Below are positions 47,690-56,975 of a stretch of DNA of 64,000 nt, in pieces (within the stretch, counting starts at the first letter, position 1; the number at the start of each line of letters is the position of its first letter). Origin of the DNA: Lysinibacillus sp. BPa_S21 (GTDB lineage: Bacteria; Bacillota; Bacilli; Bacillales_A; Planococcaceae); NCBI RefSeq assembly GCF_023337795.1, contig NZ_JALIRS010000004.1, positions 62,001-126,000 on the forward strand, in the 5' to 3' direction. Under the pieces are notes generated by a model that saw only the letters and a program-made list of their open reading frames with translations, had not been told where the DNA came from and searched no databases. Position numbers and translations under genes: made by a program.

Positions 47690-48916
47690 ATGACAACGAA
47701 TGAAGTAACAAAAAAATCCAGAAATTTAATCCTAGCACTCTTATTTTTAGGATGGTCTTTAGGAAATCTAGATCGTTACATTATGAACTATGCAGTGGTA
47801 TCGATTACTGGTGATTTAAAATTAGATGCTTCTTCTACGGGAATTATTTTAAGCGCTTTCTTCTTAGGCTATGCGATTATGCAAATACCAGGTGGATGGC
47901 TTGCTGATAAATTTGGTGCTAAAAAAATCTTACTGTTTTCAGTAATCATGTGGTCGATATTTACAGGTTTAACAGCGCTAGCTTGGTCTTTAGTTGCCAT
48001 GATTATCATTCGATTTTTGTTTGGTATTGGGGAAGGTGGGTTTCAGCCATCTAGTTCTAAAATTATTGCGACGATTTTCCCAAGAGAGGAACGAGGGCGA
48101 GCAATGTCAATTATGCTTTCTTCTGGGGGGATCGTTTCGTTAATCGTACCTTTACTTGCAGCTTATCTGTTAGGAACAATTGGTTGGCGTACAATGTTTG
48201 TTGTCATTGGTGCTATCGGAGCCATTATTTCATTTTTATATTGGAAATATATCAAACTTCCACAAGAAGACGCGGAGGAAAATAGCAATAGTAAAGAAAA
48301 TGTTTCTACAAAAGTTAACTTTAAGGAACTACTTAAAACACCACTTATGTGGAATTTAATTATTGCGTATTTCTGCATCTATGCAGTGAACTGGGGATTA
48401 GTTTCTTGGATTCCAACGTACCTTCAAAAAAATCGTGGACTCGATTTAATGTCCATTGGTTGGGCACAAACAATTCCAGCTATCGCTACTATTATTGGTA
48501 TTTATGGTAGCGGTTATATTATTGACAAGTTACCTCGAGGAATGGACAAGATTTTGGGTTCAATTTCGTGTGGAGTTATTGGTATTTTGTTGTACTTCAT
48601 GTTTAAAGCAGAGTCTGTGACGATGTTTATTAGTTATCAAACTGTAGTAACTTTATTTATCGCATTTGTTGTAACATTACTACCTGCCATTGTGTTAAAG
48701 AAATTACCTTCATCTATTACAGGTTCAGCAATGGGGGTTGCTAATACAGGCGGGCAATTAGCTGGATTTGTAACGCCAATGGCAATCGGCTTTATGGTAG
48801 ATGCTTTTAACGGTTCCTTCGATGCAGCCTTTTGGATGTTAATAGGATTTGCGGTTATTTGTATTATTTCACTTTTAACGTTAAATGATCAAAAAGGAAG
48901 TCTTTTGAATTCTTAA
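47690..48916 (+). CDS. MFS transporter, anion:cation symporter type
   Basis: 408 aa with twelve helices. The ACS-family signatures LDRYIMNYA, GGWLADKFGAKKIL and FGIGEGGFQPSSSKIIATIFPREERGRA are clear. ACS members import organic anions. ATG 47690 follows GGGAGGG; the frame from 47609 lacks an RBS. It precedes an abgB-like hydrolase by 16 nt, so the likely substrate is an acylated or aromatic amide of an amino acid such as an aminobenzoyl-glutamate-like compound (inference). Confidence 0.85.
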   Translation: MTTNEVTKKSRNLILALLFLGWSLGNLDRYIMNYAVVSITGDLKLDASSTGIILSAFFLGYAIMQIPGGWLADKFGAKKILLFSVIMWSIFTGLTALAWSLVAMIIIRFLFGIGEGGFQPSSSKIIATIFPREERGRAMSIMLSSGGIVSLIVPLLAAYLLGTIGWRTMFVVIGAIGAIISFLYWKYIKLPQEDAEENSNSKENVSTKVNFKELLKTPLMWNLIIAYFCIYAVNWGLVSWIPTYLQKNRGLDLMSIGWAQTIPAIATIIGIYGSGYIIDKLPRGMDKILGSISCGVIGILLYFMFKAESVTMFISYQTVVTLFIAFVVTLLPAIVLKKLPSSITGSAMGVANTGGQLAGFVTPMAIGFMVDAFNGSFDAAFWMLIGFAVICIISLLTLNDQKGSLLNS

Positions 48917-48932
48917 TAGGGGGTATGAAACT

Positions 48933-50348
48933 ATGCGTTTACATGAGAAAATTTCTTCATTAGTCGAATCAAAAAGAGATGCTAGTATTCAATTAAGTGA
49001 TGCCATTTGGGCAGTACCTGAACTTCACTTTCAAGAACAGAAATCTGTACAATATATGAAGACGGCTTTAGAAAAAGAGGGCTTTACAACGGAACTAGGA
49101 ATTGCAGGGTTGGATACAGCACTAGTTGCAACGTATGGATCTGGAAAGCCAGTTATTGCCTTTCTCGGTGAATATGATGCACTTCCTGGTTTGAGTCAAA
49201 AAGGCGGGGCTACGCATCATGAGCCATTAGAGGCCGGAGGAAGTGGCCATGGTTGTGGTCATAACTTATTAGGGACAGGCGCATTCGCTGCGGCTGTAGC
49301 GGTGAAAGATTACCTAGAACTAAATAATCAATCGGCTACGGTTCGTTTCTACGGTTGTCCAGCGGAGGAGAATGGTTCAGGTAAGGCTTATATGGCGAAG
49401 GCTGGTATTTTTGATGATGTCGATATTGCAATTTCTTGGCATCCTGGTACTTATACAACTGTAATGACTTGCAGTTCCCTAGCAAACTATGCAGCTACTT
49501 TTAAGTTTACAGGAAAAAGTGCACATGCAGCAGCAGCGCCGCATCTAGGAAGAAGTGCATTAGATGCAGTTGAACTGATGAATGTTGGGGTAAACTATTT
49601 ACGTGAGCACATCATTCCAGAAGCTCGCGTGCATTATGCGATTACAAACTCAGGAGGAACGTCTCCGAACGTCGTTCAACCTTATGCAGAGGTGACATAC
49701 TTAGTAAGGGCTCCTAAAAAGCATCAAGTACAAGAGATTTATCAACGTGTTGAAAATATTGCTAAAGGCGCAACGATGATGACTGAAACATCGTTAGAAA
49801 TTGACTTTGAGGGAGCGGCATCAAATCTTATTCCAAATAAAGTACTTTATGATGTGATGCAAAAACAAATACTGGATTTAGGAATGCCACCTTATACACT
49901 AGAAGATGAGCAGCATGCCCAAGCTATTTTTAATACATTTACTCCTGAAATTCAGGCATCAGCATTAGTGGGTCTAAAAAAAGAGGATGCCGCACAACTG
50001 CAAGGTAAAGTTATTGCTAACCATATCCCAAGTGTCCTACCTGAATTTATATTAGGTGGATCAACGGATGTTGGTGATGTAAGCTGGAATGTACCAACTG
50101 TTCAATGTACAACGGTATGTATGGCATTAGGTACACCATTACATACCTGGCAAGTTGTATCACAGGGGGTTATGCCGATAGCCCATAAAGGGATGCTACA
50201 GGCAGCGAAAATTATGGCTTGCACTGCGGTTGAGTTAATCGATCATCCGTCACTTATTGAAGAAGCTAAAAAAGAATGGAAGGAACGTCTGGATGGGGAG
50301 ACTTATGTTTCACTAATTCCAGAAGGTACTGAGCCTCCAAAATTTTAA
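48933..50348 (+). CDS. abgB: M20 amidohydrolase, AbgB-like
   Basis: 471 aa, the length of E. coli AbgB. Metal-binding features: FLGEYDALPG, GHGCGHNLLGTG, CPAEENGSGKAYM and WHPGTYTT. FTGKSAHAAAAPHLGRSALDAV marks the dimerisation domain. The family hydrolyses aminobenzoyl-glutamate and other N-acyl amino acids. RBS AGGGGG. Coupled with the MFS gene. Confidence 0.85.
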   Translation: MRLHEKISSLVESKRDASIQLSDAIWAVPELHFQEQKSVQYMKTALEKEGFTTELGIAGLDTALVATYGSGKPVIAFLGEYDALPGLSQKGGATHHEPLEAGGSGHGCGHNLLGTGAFAAAVAVKDYLELNNQSATVRFYGCPAEENGSGKAYMAKAGIFDDVDIAISWHPGTYTTVMTCSSLANYAATFKFTGKSAHAAAAPHLGRSALDAVELMNVGVNYLREHIIPEARVHYAITNSGGTSPNVVQPYAEVTYLVRAPKKHQVQEIYQRVENIAKGATMMTETSLEIDFEGAASNLIPNKVLYDVMQKQILDLGMPPYTLEDEQHAQAIFNTFTPEIQASALVGLKKEDAAQLQGKVIANHIPSVLPEFILGGSTDVGDVSWNVPTVQCTTVCMALGTPLHTWQVVSQGVMPIAHKGMLQAAKIMACTAVELIDHPSLIEEAKKEWKERLDGETYVSLIPEGTEPPKF

Positions 50349-50361
50349 AAAAGTTATACCA

Positions 50362-50403
50362 AAAAGAGTCTTCGTAGGGTAAACTATGGAGGCTCTGTTT
50401 TTG
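50362..50403 (+). terminator. MFS-abgB terminator
   Basis: AGAGTCTTCGTAG / CTATGGAGGCTCT imperfect stem followed by GTTTTT. Confidence 0.6.
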
Positions 50404-50488
50404 CCTATTAGTAAGAATTTTCGCAGTTACGTGTACTTACTTGAGTAGCTATGGCAGAAGATGCCGTTTTTTGAAAGGAGATCACAAA

Positions 50489-51457
50489 ATGCCGACAGAA
50501 CATATCAATCATAATAATCACCTTGCGGCAGAATGGGTGAAGCAGTTTCGTCCTTATGCAAAAGAGGGGAAATGCGCGAGCTATATTCCCGCTTTAGCGG
50601 AAAAAGATCCAAATCAATTAGCAATTTCGATTATCGGAACTAAAAATGACGAAATGAAAGCTGGGGATACAGCAGAATTATTTACGCTGCAAAGTGTGTC
50701 AAAAGTCGTGACATTTATTTTAGCGTGTATGGAACGAGGTTTACCTTATGTATTAGAACGAGTAGATGTTGAACCTACAGGAGACACCTTCAATTCGATC
50801 ATTCGTCTAGAAAGTCATCAACCTGGCAAACCTTTTAATCCAATGATTAATGCAGGAGCCATTACAGTATCCTCAATGCTTGACGGAAATTCTCCGCAAG
50901 AGAAGGTTTCTAAAATCCTGCAATTTTTAGAACAAATGGTTGGCAAGGAATTGAAGGTGAATGAAGAGGTTTATCAATCGGAATGGCAAACTGCTAATCG
51001 AAACCGTTCATTAGCCTATTATTTAATGGATTCTGGCTTTTTAGATTGTCCTGTAGAGGAAGCGTTGGAAGTTTATTTGAAACAATGTGCTATTGAAGTA
51101 AATGTTTCGGATTTAGCGATGATTGGTTTAGTAATCGCCAATGACGGCTACCACCCTCTATTAAATAAACAGCTCTTTCCGAAGCAAGTAGCAAAATTAG
51201 CGAAGGCATTGATGGTTACTTGCGGTATGTATAATGCTTCTGGTAAATTTGCTGCATTTATCGGGTTACCTGCTAAAAGTGGTGTCTCTGGTGCGATTTT
51301 AGCGGCCGTGCCAAGTCACGCAGGCTTAGATTCGCCTTTTCCTGCTGGCTGCGGCATTGGCATCTACGGACCAGCAATTGATGACATCGGGAACAGTGTA
51401 GCCGGAGTGAATTTGCTAAAGCATTTAGCTACCGAGTGGAATATGAATATTTTTTAG
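50489..51457 (+). CDS. glsA: glutaminase
   Basis: 322-aa serine-dependent beta-lactamase-fold glutaminase (glutamine to glutamate + ammonia). Catalytic SxxK is SVSK in FTLQSVSKVV; NPMINAGAI and SGVSGAILAAVP are typical. ATG 50489 follows AAAGGAG; the frame from 50441 has none. Own terminator at both ends; sits beside abgB, another glutamate-releasing enzyme. Confidence 0.93.
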   Translation: MPTEHINHNNHLAAEWVKQFRPYAKEGKCASYIPALAEKDPNQLAISIIGTKNDEMKAGDTAELFTLQSVSKVVTFILACMERGLPYVLERVDVEPTGDTFNSIIRLESHQPGKPFNPMINAGAITVSSMLDGNSPQEKVSKILQFLEQMVGKELKVNEEVYQSEWQTANRNRSLAYYLMDSGFLDCPVEEALEVYLKQCAIEVNVSDLAMIGLVIANDGYHPLLNKQLFPKQVAKLAKALMVTCGMYNASGKFAAFIGLPAKSGVSGAILAAVPSHAGLDSPFPAGCGIGIYGPAIDDIGNSVAGVNLLKHLATEWNMNIF

Positions 51458-51468
51458 TGAATTAAAGA

Positions 51469-51502
51469 GAGATGACTTCAGAAAATGGAGTCATCTTTTT
51501 TT
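51469..51502 (+). terminator. glsA terminator
   Basis: GATGACTTC / GAGTCATC stem followed by TTTTTTT. Confidence 0.85.
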
Positions 51503-51591
51503 GTAGATTTGTTCATTTTGAGAGACGATTTTTTTTTGATTCAACATGAGGGAGGCAATGAGCCCCGCTTCTTGAGTATACCGTTAGCAAT

Positions 51592-51640
51592 AAAAAAACC
51601 TGAATAGAGTCACTTGCTTTCAAAGTGACACTATCCAGGA
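51592..51640 (-). terminator. amino-acid permease terminator
   Basis: On the minus strand CCTGGATAGTGTCACTT / AAGTGACTCTATTCAGG is followed by TTTTTTT. Confidence 0.88.
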
Positions 51641-51647
51641 CTTCACC

Positions 51648-52997
51648 TTAGCGTATTGCTTTCTTTCGTTTCATTTTATAAATAATGAGTAGTAGGATAA
51701 ACCAAATTGGTGTTAGAAGTAACGCAGTACGTGTTGCCTCTGAAATGAACATCACTACTAATAGAAATGCAAAGAAGGCCAGAACTAAATAGTTCACGAA
51801 CGGAGTAAAAGGTGCCTTGAAAATCGATGCTTCATGAAGGGCACGATTTTTACGTTTATAAATGATATGAGAGATTAAGATAATACTCCACACCCATATA
51901 AAGCAAATAGCACTGATCGTCGTAACAACACTAAAGGCGTTCTCAGGCATTAATTTACTTAGTAATGCACCGGCGGATACAACAATTGCAGACACAACGA
52001 GTGCGTTACTTGGTACACTGTTTTTATTGAGCTTTGCAAACGCTGGTGATGCTTGCTTGTTGTTTCCAAGATTAAAGAGCATGCGGCTTGTAGAAAATAA
52101 CCCACTATTACCGGCAGAAGCAGCGGATGTTAATACGACAAAATTGATAATACCTGCGGCAATTGGAATACCGGCTAGTGTAAATACTTGTACAAATGGA
52201 CTACTTGAGGCAGACATTTCATGCCAAGGATTAATACATAAAATAACAAATAACGCCCCTACGTAGAATAATAAAATACGTAATGGAATTTTGTTAATGG
52301 CAGAAGGAATATTTTTTTTAGGATTGGCCGTTTCTGCTGCAGATACCCCAACTAATTCGACACCAACAAAAGCGAAAACAACCATTTGGAATGCCATTAG
52401 GAATCCGTGCAGGCCGTTCGGGAATAACCCACCATGGGCCCAAAGATTTTCAACAGAAACTGTGCCAGTGCTTGTTTGAAAGCCTGTAAATAACATAAAT
52501 AGTCCAATAGCAATTAATGCAACAATTGTAATGACTTTTATAAGGGCGAACCAAAATTCTAGTTCGCCAAATAGTTTAACAGTTAATAAATTCAAAATTA
52601 ATAACAATACTAAACAGCCAACTGCAGGCACCCATTGGGGTATATCAAACCAATATTGTACATACACGCCGACAGCAATAATATCTGCCATAGCGGTCAT
52701 GATCCAGCAGAACCAATATGTCCAACCAGTGATGTAACCTGCCCAAGGTCCTATGTATTCAGATGCAAAATCAGTAAATGATGTATAGCCAGCATTTGAT
52801 AATAATAGTTCACCTAATGCCCGCATGACAAAAAATAGGGCAGTTCCGACAATTAGATAGGCGAAGATGATGGATGGTCCAGCTAAAGCAATTGCTTTCC
52901 CGGATCCTAAAAATAAACCAGTACCGATTGTTCCACCAATCGCAATGAGCTGCACATGGCGATTTTTTAAATCACGTTTTAATTGTTGTTGTTCCAC
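51648..52997 (-). CDS. AAT-family amino-acid permease, glycine-riboswitch controlled
   Basis: 449 aa, twelve helices. Family hallmark NRHVQLIAIGGTIGTGLFLGSG and the helix-6/7 region FAFVGVELVGVSAAE. It is closest in look to the CycA-type D-serine/D-alanine/glycine permeases. GTG 52997 is 9 nt after AGGGGGA; the longer frame from 53063 lies inside the leader. A single-aptamer glycine riboswitch upstream strongly suggests glycine (and perhaps alanine) as a substrate. Confidence 0.87.
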   Translation of the reverse strand: MEQQQLKRDLKNRHVQLIAIGGTIGTGLFLGSGKAIALAGPSIIFAYLIVGTALFFVMRALGELLLSNAGYTSFTDFASEYIGPWAGYITGWTYWFCWIMTAMADIIAVGVYVQYWFDIPQWVPAVGCLVLLLILNLLTVKLFGELEFWFALIKVITIVALIAIGLFMLFTGFQTSTGTVSVENLWAHGGLFPNGLHGFLMAFQMVVFAFVGVELVGVSAAETANPKKNIPSAINKIPLRILLFYVGALFVILCINPWHEMSASSSPFVQVFTLAGIPIAAGIINFVVLTSAASAGNSGLFSTSRMLFNLGNNKQASPAFAKLNKNSVPSNALVVSAIVVSAGALLSKLMPENAFSVVTTISAICFIWVWSIILISHIIYKRKNRALHEASIFKAPFTPFVNYLVLAFFAFLLVVMFISEATRTALLLTPIWFILLLIIYKMKRKKAIR

Positions 52998-53040
52998 GTT
53001 AATCCCCCTCAAAGATTTGTAAAAACTATGACTGGAAAAT

Positions 53041-53245
53041 AAAAAAGAGACTAGTAGTGACACTAGTCTCGTAAACGTCAGAATAACAAATACCGATTGC
53101 GGATGTTATATGTAAAAAAAGAAAACATTCGTGTGGTATAGCTTTCATGCTGAAAGTTGATATTACTCCTCTGTCCTTTTGCCTGAGATAGTGAACCCTT
53201 CGGCGACGCAAAATGCGCTCTCTCCAGAACTGCTCCTGCTATAGT
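53041..53245 (-). ncRNA. singlet glycine riboswitch with terminator
   Basis: Read on the minus strand: GTTCTGGAGAGAGCG ... CGTCGCCGAAGGGTTCA ... ATCTCAGGCAAAAGGACAG, a canonical glycine aptamer at about 53165-53240. An intrinsic terminator follows at 53041-53070 (GAGACTAGTG / CACTACTAGTCTC + TTTTTT). Only one aptamer is recognisable, unlike the tandem form before gcvT. Confidence 0.88.
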
Positions 53246-53501
53246 GTTATCCATAGCATTCATAGCTTGTATTGTATGTCTTGATGACATTATTTTAAGA
53301 TATTATCCATCCTATCAGTGCTACCAAAATTATTCAAGGATAAATTTTTAGTCATTTATCAGAAAAAAGAAGATTGGAGTTCGTCTAGGTAAATTTTTTA
53401 CGAAAAATAGTATTTTTAGGCATATGTTAATATGTGGATGATTTTTGATTTCTGATCTGAACGGGGCTCTTAACCAAAAAATGAGAAGGATATTCATAAA
53501 A

Positions 53502-53520
53502 GCCGGAACGGAAATTAACC
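53502..53520. repeat. relic end of repeat family A
   Basis: GCCGGAACGGAAATTAACC matches the end sequence of family A (GTCGGAACGGAAATTAAAC on the minus strand at 14303-14321). The rest of 53246-53680 has no gene; an imperfect AAGGGAA / TTTCCCTT pairing lies near 53560-53610. Confidence 0.45.
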
Positions 53521-53680
53521 ATGAGCTTATAAAGTGTTTAGGGGAGCGGCTTCATTTGGCAAGGGAATATGAGAGTGGGAATAGGCATAAATTACTCACG
53601 TTGCTTTCCCTTATTTAAACTAACTTGTCAGACGTTAAACAATTACTATAATATAGTAGAAACTCAGAATTTTTTGCAAA

Positions 53681-53720
53681 AAACAAACCATCTCATTGTT
53701 ATTTGAGATGGTTTGTTTTT
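53681..53720. terminator. strong bidirectional hairpin
   Basis: AAACAAACCATCTCA / TGAGATGGTTTGTTT, a 15-bp perfect stem. The adjacent A and T runs suit terminators on both strands, though no plus-strand gene precedes it closely. A second hairpin (AAATCCATTTAC / GTAAATGGATTT, 53750-53776) follows the yqhL stop. Confidence 0.65.
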
Positions 53721-53811
53721 GTTTAAAACATAGTGAGATAGGTCTATATAAATCCATTTACGAAGTAAATGGATTTAAAGTAGTCACGAATGTCTTAACG
53801 CTCGTTTATTA

Positions 53812-54198
53812 TTATTTTTTTGACTTTATTTTACCTGTCCAAGTACGGAAGCCGCCTTGAAGTTGGTAAATTTGGTTGTAGCCACGTTTTTTAAGAAATA
53901 GAGCAGCACGTGAGCTACGGCCTGTATTTTGGCAGTATAAATATACTGGTAAATCTGGGCGGATTTCTTTGTAACGTTGACGTAGAGTAGTGGAAGGAAC
54001 ATTACGTGCACCAAGAATGTGACCTGCATCAAATTCTTTTTGCTCACGTACATCGATCAGCTGTGCTTTACGATAGCCTTCAATAAATTGTTCTTGTGTT
54101 AGATTTGTTACGGCTTTTTTTAGTCGTAGGGCATTGATGCCGATATATGCAATGACGACTACTAAAATAACACCGATTGTGATAAGTGTGTTCAACAA
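53812..54198 (-). CDS. yqhL: rhodanese-like protein YqhL
   Basis: 128 aa. One N-terminal membrane helix (residues 3-22), then a rhodanese domain with the active-site loop YCQNTGRSSRA (Cys then Arg six residues later). Probable membrane-tethered sulfur transferase. TTG 54198 is 9 nt after AAAGGGG. Divergent from lipM, as yqhL/yqhM neighbours in B. subtilis. Confidence 0.88.
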   Translation of the reverse strand: MLNTLITIGVILVVVIAYIGINALRLKKAVTNLTQEQFIEGYRKAQLIDVREQKEFDAGHILGARNVPSTTLRQRYKEIRPDLPVYLYCQNTGRSSRAALFLKKRGYNQIYQLQGGFRTWTGKIKSKK

Positions 54199-54478
54199 AA
54201 TTTCTTACCCCTTTCTATCTTCTTTATTATTATAAAAGATGCGCTAGCGATAGTCCAATGAGTTTGATAAAATTAATTAGATTGTGGCTAGAATTAATCT
54301 ATCTTTATTGATGGATGTTATTAGTGAAAGGTCACAGAATCATTTCACTCCATTCTTAGACTTGGGTGGATGATTATTCAATAAAGAATAGAACTAAACG
54401 CAGAGTGTCAAAATTTTGAGAAACATATTTTGTACACGTTCGCCAAGGTTTAATTTAATATTCGTAGGAGATGAAAAT

Positions 54479-55309
54479 ATGACAACTTGGTATTTTCTAA
54501 ATTCAGGGAAATGTAGCCCATCTTTCAACATGGCATTGGACGAAGCATTACTTGATTGGCATAGTGAAGGTTTAATTCCACCAGTCATTCGTTTTTATGA
54601 GTGGGAGCCAGCAACACTTTCGATTGGCTATTTTCAGCAGGCGAAAAGAGACATTAATTTTGAGGCTGTGCAACAACAGGGTTTAGGCTTTGTTCGTCGA
54701 CCAACAGGTGGTAGAGCCGTATTACATGAACATGAGTTGACATATAGCATCATTGTTACAGAAAGCTATCCAAATATGCCTGAATCAGTGACAGAGGCTT
54801 ATAGAGTGTTAAGTGAAGGGATTTTGCAGGGCTTTCATAATTTAGGTATGGATGCTTATTTTAGTGTGCCAGATACAGAAGAAAAAAGAGCGGACTTAAA
54901 GAAACCTAAAAGTGCAGTTTGCTTTGATGCACCGAGCTGGTATGAGCTTGTTGTAGAAGGTAAAAAAGTAGCTGGTAGTGCACAAACTCGTCAAAAAGGT
55001 GTTATTTTACAGCACGGAGCCATTTTACTGGATTTAGATCAGGAGAAATTATTGTCTGTTTTTAATTTTTCTAGTGAAGAAGCGAAGGAACGAATGCGTA
55101 GAAAGCTACCAGAAAAAGCGGTTGCTATCAATAGCCTTGTGAAAGAACCTGTGACTATTGACCAATGTGTGACAGCTTTCCGTGATGGTTTTGCAAAATC
55201 GTTGCAAATTGATTTAAAACCATTTACACTTTCTGAGGAGCAATTAGAATATGTACATGAATTAGAAGAAAAAAAATATGCATGTGATGATTGGAACTTC
55301 AAAAAATAA
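54479..55309 (+). CDS. lipM: octanoyl-[GcvH]:protein octanoyltransferase LipM
   Basis: 276 aa of the lipoate-protein ligase A superfamily. [19 protein letters not shown], the catalytic Cys in [13 protein letters not shown] and the Lys in [14 protein letters not shown] fit LipM. It loads octanoate onto GcvH as the first step of lipoate synthesis, serving the glycine cleavage system encoded 18 kb upstream. ATG 54479 is 8 nt after AGGAG. Confidence 0.9.
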   Translation: MTTWYFLNSGKCSPSFNMALDEALLDWHSEGLIPPVIRFYEWEPATLSIGYFQQAKRDINFEAVQQQGLGFVRRPTGGRAVLHEHELTYSIIVTESYPNMPESVTEAYRVLSEGILQGFHNLGMDAYFSVPDTEEKRADLKKPKSAVCFDAPSWYELVVEGKKVAGSAQTRQKGVILQHGAILLDLDQEKLLSVFNFSSEEAKERMRRKLPEKAVAINSLVKEPVTIDQCVTAFRDGFAKSLQIDLKPFTLSEEQLEYVHELEEKKYACDDWNFKK

Positions 55310-55399
55310 AAATAAATAGTATTATATATTGCTTTTCTATTTAATGGTAAAGGATTTTGATTTTACTTTTATATCTCTATTTTTAGCTGTTTATAGTGA

Positions 55400-55500
55400 A
55401 GAGCTATTGGACTCCAGCGGGAAAGGGAGACAGACGAGACCTTGCACGGAGCGCAGTGGAGGAAACGACTCGACCTCGCCCGCGAGAAAACAAGAAGCCC
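55400..55500. repeat. intergenic repeat family B, copy 2
   Basis: GGACTCCAGCGGGAAAGGGA, CAGACGAGACC, GGAGCGCAGTGGAGG and CGACCTCGCCCGCGAG run in the same order as the reverse complement of the 23574 copy. Higher GC than its surroundings. The 55310-55650 interval has no gene. Confidence 0.65.
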
Positions 55501-55650
55501 GTAACAAAGATCAGCGTCTTTTAATATGAGTGGATAAAAATGGTTGATCGTCACGCCTGAAAAAGTATAAGAAAAATATTTTTTTATCATTCAATCCTTG
55601 TGATAACAAGCAGTTCGCATTCTGTTCGAAATTGCAAGAGTTGAATTAAA

Positions 55651-55721
55651 AAACTATATATAGTATCTTTTTAAAAGAGTTATACACAATATGTAGTGTT
55701 TAAAGACACATGATATTGTGT
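55651..55721 (+). promoter_or_regulatory. three NrdR boxes upstream of nrdJ
   Basis: The NrdR consensus is acaCwAtATaTwgtgt. Box 1 is AAACTATATATAGTAT (55651-55666, two deviations), box 2 ACACAATATGTAGTGT (55684-55699), box 3 ACACATGATATTGTGT (55706-55721). Centres are 33 and 22 bp apart, about three and two helical turns. Indicates repression by NrdR when dATP/ATP is high. Confidence 0.8.
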
Positions 55722-55761
55722 ATTTATATTTTGTAAAGCAGAAAATAAGGGAGGCAAAACG

Positions 55762-56556
55762 ATGGTACTCACAAATCATCAACCCGAAGTAAACAAATTT
55801 GAACAGTTAAACAAAGATATTGAACAATTTCCACAGGTTCATCCTGTAACGCCTGATATGCACATTACACATAAAGGTGTATCAAGACTTGTAATGATCG
55901 ATCGCTACTCGTTTAAGGATACGGAAAAGAAAACGTTAAAAGCCGGAGATTTCGTCGTCTTAACAGTGAAGGCAGATCCAAAATTCCCTGCACGTGGTTT
56001 AGGGACAATCCAAAAGCTTGATATGTCTACTAAAACAGCAGAAATTTTGATCGAGGAAGATTACCGTAGTGCTATAGATGATCCAAAAGAGCAAGAAACG
56101 GGTGTGATTACACGTTCAATTGATGTGTTAGAAAAGCCTCTTGAAATATTTTATGAACAAATCGCAAAACGAAATGCTACTGGGCTTGCTGCTGTAGAAA
56201 AAACACCAGAGAAACGCCAAGAATGGTTTGAGAAGTTTTATGAGCAGTTAGTATCATTAAAATTCATTCCAGCTGGACGAGTTATTTACGGAGCTGGATC
56301 TGAAACGGATGTAACTTTCTTCAACTGTTACGTAATGCCATTTGTAGCAGATTCACGTGAAGGAATAAGTGATCACCGTAAGCAAGTAATGGAAATTATG
56401 AGCCGCGGTGGTGGTGTAGGGACAAATGGTTCGACATTGCGTCCGCGTAACACTTTAGCACGTGGTGTAAATGGTAAATCATCTGGTTCCGTTTCATGGT
56501 TAGATGATATTGCGAAACTGACTCATCTTGTCGAACAAGGTGGCTCGCGCAGAGGT
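55762..56556 (+). CDS. nrdJ: adenosylcobalamin-dependent ribonucleotide reductase, exon 1
   Basis: Codons 1-265 of a class II ribonucleoside reductase; the sequence stops at a group I intron after SRRG. Visible features: SLKFIPAGRVIYGAG, the N-terminal active-site Cys region VTFFNCYVMPF, SRGGGVGTNGSTLRPR and the start of GGSRRG-AQM. ATG follows GGGAGG. Without splicing, translation runs 9 codons into the intron and ends at TAA 56581-56583, making a dead 273-aa product. Confidence 0.92.
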
Positions 56557-56975
56557 AAACATAATCTAAGTGCTTCTGCGTAAACAAACCTCGTGAATTG
56601 CTGGGAACTCTTTAACGGAAATATTGTCACTTTAATCGAGGTGGGAAATATGGATGTTTATGATGCGAAACAGCCACAGACATGTTTAATATGTGGTTTT
56701 ACAATAAATCATAAATGCACTGCTAGCTACAACGTAACTGGAAACGGTAAGCGTGAATGCTTGAAAATAGCAGTGGGATAAAGACAATCAGCAGCCAAGC
56801 CTCTTTCAGAGAGGAAGGTTCAACGACCATCGAAAGCACGCTATGTTAGCGGAAGTGAGTAGAGTAGGAGTGAAGCCACTCCGAAGTGCGAGGACATCTA
56901 ATAAGATGTAAGATATGGTCTCAACTTCTATGGTGACATAGAGAGTGGGTATAGCGAACCCGCGTAAGAGAATCG
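56557..56975 (+). ncRNA. group I self-splicing intron in nrdJ
   Basis: 419 nt, inserted in phase 0 between Gly265 and Ala266. The 5' exon end CGCAGAGGT pairs over 9 bp with the guide GCTTCTGCG (56572-56580), giving the required U-G pair at the splice site. The intron ends in G56975. Core motifs: AATCAGCAGCCAAGCC (56787), GGAAGGTTCAACGACCAT (56813-56830) and AAGATATGGTCTCAAC; P7 is GACCAT / ATGGTC (56825-56830 with 56915-56920). A 62-codon frame inside has no recognisable homing-endonuclease motif. Confidence 0.92.

Noticed and set aside
55500..55761. Cobalamin riboswitch before nrdJ
   Set aside because: No B12-box-like sequence or multi-stem architecture is visible; the leader instead contains NrdR boxes.
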